The notes under the pieces are model-generated. The model was given only the letters and a program-made list of their open reading frames with translations. It did not search any database and was not told the origin of the DNA. A stretch of DNA of 64,000 nucleotides from Leifsonia sp. Root4 (GTDB lineage: Bacteria > Actinomycetota > Actinomycetes > Actinomycetales > Microbacteriaceae): the NCBI RefSeq assembly GCF_001425085.1, contig NZ_LMDN01000003.1, positions 603,767 to 667,766 of the forward strand. The letters run 5' to 3'. Of this stretch, positions 62,857-64,000 are shown piece by piece. Position 1 is the stretch's first letter. The number at the start of each line of letters is the position of its first letter. The position numbers were made by a program, and so were the translations under genes.

Positions 62857-62932
62857 TGGTGGATCTGGGGAGACTCGAACTCCCGACCCCCTGCATGCCA
62901 TGCAGGTGCGCTACCAGCTGCGCCACAGACCC
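62857..62932 (-). tRNA. tRNA-Ala(GGC), copy B
   Basis: Identical to copy A over all 76 bases, with the same anticodon GGC and encoded CCA. The upstream flank also repeats (cccgattcctccggagcaactt here, a near match before copy A), so promoter, tRNA and terminator form one duplicated unit. Confidence 0.97.
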
Positions 62933-63007
62933 TCAGTTGTTCCCGATTCCTCCGGAGCAACTTGATTAGATTACTACACGATCAACTCGCGTGTAAAAAC
63001 GGCTGCG

Positions 63008-63385
63008 TCACTCGCGCGTGTCGCGCTCCGGCAGCTCGATCGAGACGACGGGGCAGTCCTTCCAGAGGCGCTCGAGCTGGTAGTAACCGCGCTCCTCCTC
63101 GTGGAAGACGTGCACGACGAGGTCGCCGAAGTCGAGCAGAGCCCAGCGGCCCTCCGAGCGGCCCTCGCGGCGGAGCGGCTTGGCGCCGGCGCGGATCAGC
63201 TCGTCCTCAACCTCGCTGGCGATGGCGACGACGTTGCGCTCCGAGTTGCCGGTGACGAGGAAGAAGATGTCGGTCAGCGGCAGCGGCTGCGTGACATCGA
63301 GGGCGACCAGGTCGGTCCCGCCCTTGGAGTCAGCGGCGCGTGCGGCCACCTGGAGAAGTTCAATGGCGTGTGAAGTTGCAGTCAT
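63008..63385 (-). CDS. rsfS: Ribosome silencing factor RsfS
   Basis: A 125-residue protein of the RsfS/YbeB/Iojap family: AADSKGGTDLVALDVTQPLPLTDIFFLVTGNSERNVVAIASEVEDEL, then EGRSEGRWALLDFGDLVVHVFHEEERGYYQLERLW. RsfS binds L14 of the large subunit to block subunit joining in slow growth. The ATG at 63385 gives the normal family length. Upstream on the same strand is a membrane protein gene, and the tRNA-Ala genes are downstream; in many actinobacteria nadD lies further upstream. Confidence 0.95.
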   Translation of the reverse strand: MTATSHAIELLQVAARAADSKGGTDLVALDVTQPLPLTDIFFLVTGNSERNVVAIASEVEDELIRAGAKPLRREGRSEGRWALLDFGDLVVHVFHEEERGYYQLERLWKDCPVVSIELPERDTRE

Positions 63386-63438
63386 CTGGAATGTGTCCTG
63401 TTTGTGAGAAGCATGGGTGCCGACCGGTGGGCGCGGCA

Positions 63439-64000
63439 CTAAAAAATCTTGAAGATGTATCCGCCGATGAAGAGGCCGATGACACCGAGTGCCAGCACGG
63501 CCGCCGTGATGGCGAGCACCGTCGGCACGTTGAGTCCGCCCTGCTTGGGCGGGGTGAGCGTGTCGCGGGTGGAAGTGTGGGTGCTCACGGCACGGCTCGC
63601 CCGAACGGGCTGCGCGCTCGTCGCCGGGTGAGCGTCGTCGACCTGATCGAGAAGCCGGTCGACATCGGGCGAATCCAGAAGATTCGGGTGCGCTCCGGTA
63701 TCACCGAGGCTCGGCAGGTCAATCGAGCCGGTCACCAGCATCTCGCCGCCGGCGATCGGATTCGAGTCGCCGCCCTGCTGCGGGATCATCGGCAGGATGA
63801 GCGCATTCGTCGTCGTCGGCACGCCGCCGGCGCCAACCCCACGAGAGAGGACCTGGTCGAAGCTCTGATCGTCGGCGTCGTCCTCGACATCGATATCGAG
63901 CGACCAGTGGCCGATCGGCGGCTGCGGTGCGACGGCATCAGCTGTGTGAGCGTCGTCGGTCGAGGACTCTGGCAGCTCGTCGATCTGCTCGCCCCGAGCC
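63439..64000 (-). CDS. C-terminal part of a single-pass membrane protein
   Basis: The frame is open from the window edge (64000) to a TAA-type stop at 63439, giving 187 residues and no start inside the window; in-frame GTG at 63822 is not the real start. The part seen is a long acidic, Asp/Gln/Pro-rich region (for example SLDIDVEDDADDQSFDQVL), then Thr/Gly-rich segments and one membrane helix at the end (VPTVLAITAAVLALGVIGLFIGGYIF). So the bulk is soluble and anchored by its C-terminus. I do not recognise the family. It lies 53 bp upstream of rsfS, on the same strand. Confidence 0.75.
   Translation of the reverse strand, partial: ARGEQIDELPESSTDDAHTADAVAPQPPIGHWSLDIDVEDDADDQSFDQVLSRGVGAGGVPTTTNALILPMIPQQGGDSNPIAGGEMLVTGSIDLPSLGDTGAHPNLLDSPDVDRLLDQVDDAHPATSAQPVRASRAVSTHTSTRDTLTPPKQGGLNVPTVLAITAAVLALGVIGLFIGGYIFKIF

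Noticed and set aside
63439-63822. A complete 127-residue gene starting at 63822
   Set aside because: The frame continues open to the window edge with an acidic sequence of the same character, so the start lies outside the window.

Overview
The window is 64 kb of high-GC, densely packed bacterial DNA. Gene content and style point to an actinobacterium of the family Microbacteriaceae. The signs are: heavy use of gatgcc/gcatcc codon pairs, GTG starts and 4-base stop/start overlaps; the divergent glgA/glgC pair; the fabG-DUF3099-SURF1 order; a zinc-free type B ribosomal protein L31; PASTA-bearing penicillin-binding protein; DUF222/HNH endonuclease genes; and the intergenic element carrying GACAGGCTCAACCAGCGG. 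The family assignment is an inference; no rRNA gene is present to confirm it.

Layout. 1-350: 3' remnant of a DUF222/HNH gene plus an inverted-repeat element. 0.4-8.5 kb: AraC-type regulator, VOC protein, ferritin-VIT1 metal transporter, metallo-beta-lactamase-fold hydrolase, a divergent Lrp regulator/PLP trans-sulfuration enzyme pair, an SF2 helicase and an SGNH hydrolase. 8.5-9.0 kb: three 138-bp repeats. 9-17.7 kb: D,D-carboxypeptidase, SpoU-type methyltransferase, sirtuin, histidine phosphatase, glycosyltransferase with hydrolase, trehalose synthase, DEDDh exonuclease, DHFR-fold protein. 17.8-22.1 kb: L31 type B, ABC ATPase, glgA/glgC, serB. 22.1-38.7 kb: fabG, DUF3099, SURF1, nitroreductase, class A PBP, LuxR-type regulator, GNAT, ABC-F, a winged-helix protein, FUSC- and TMEM175-like membrane proteins, EEP phosphatase, YceI, NagZ-like lipoprotein, MpaB-like oxygenase, nitronate monooxygenase-like protein. 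38.9-41.5 kb: an HNH gene and a zinc-ribbon/DUF559-like nuclease gene, divergent around a hairpin-repeat array. 41.5-47.3 kb: MFS transporter with its GntR regulator and a heterodimeric ABC exporter. 47.4-48.8 kb: a GH114-like lipoprotein coupled to a MepB-like protein. 48.8-61.1 kb: a complete phenylacetate degradation locus. 61-64 kb: MATE transporter, two duplicated tRNA-Ala genes, rsfS and the 3' end of a membrane protein gene.

How the main genes work together. The phenylacetate locus has paaABCDE-paaG, paaR, paaJ-paaF-paaH-paaZ and paaI-paaK in four transcription units. PaaK activates phenylacetate to its CoA ester, PaaABCE (with PaaD) epoxidises the ring, PaaG isomerises it to the oxepin, PaaZ opens and oxidises it, and PaaJ/F/H carry out beta-oxidation-like steps; PaaI removes dead-end thioesters. 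Three near-identical operator-like sites lie in the promoter gaps, so one TetR-type PaaR probably controls all units. GlgA, GlgC and TreS serve glycogen/trehalose metabolism.

The least explained part is a set of dispersed repeats. One family is read as the C-terminus of DUF222/HNH proteins at two places and also stands alone between genes. A second family (three 138-bp copies, a shorter hairpin array and one fragment) shares a common core across three loci. I see no insertion sequence, prophage or CRISPR array.
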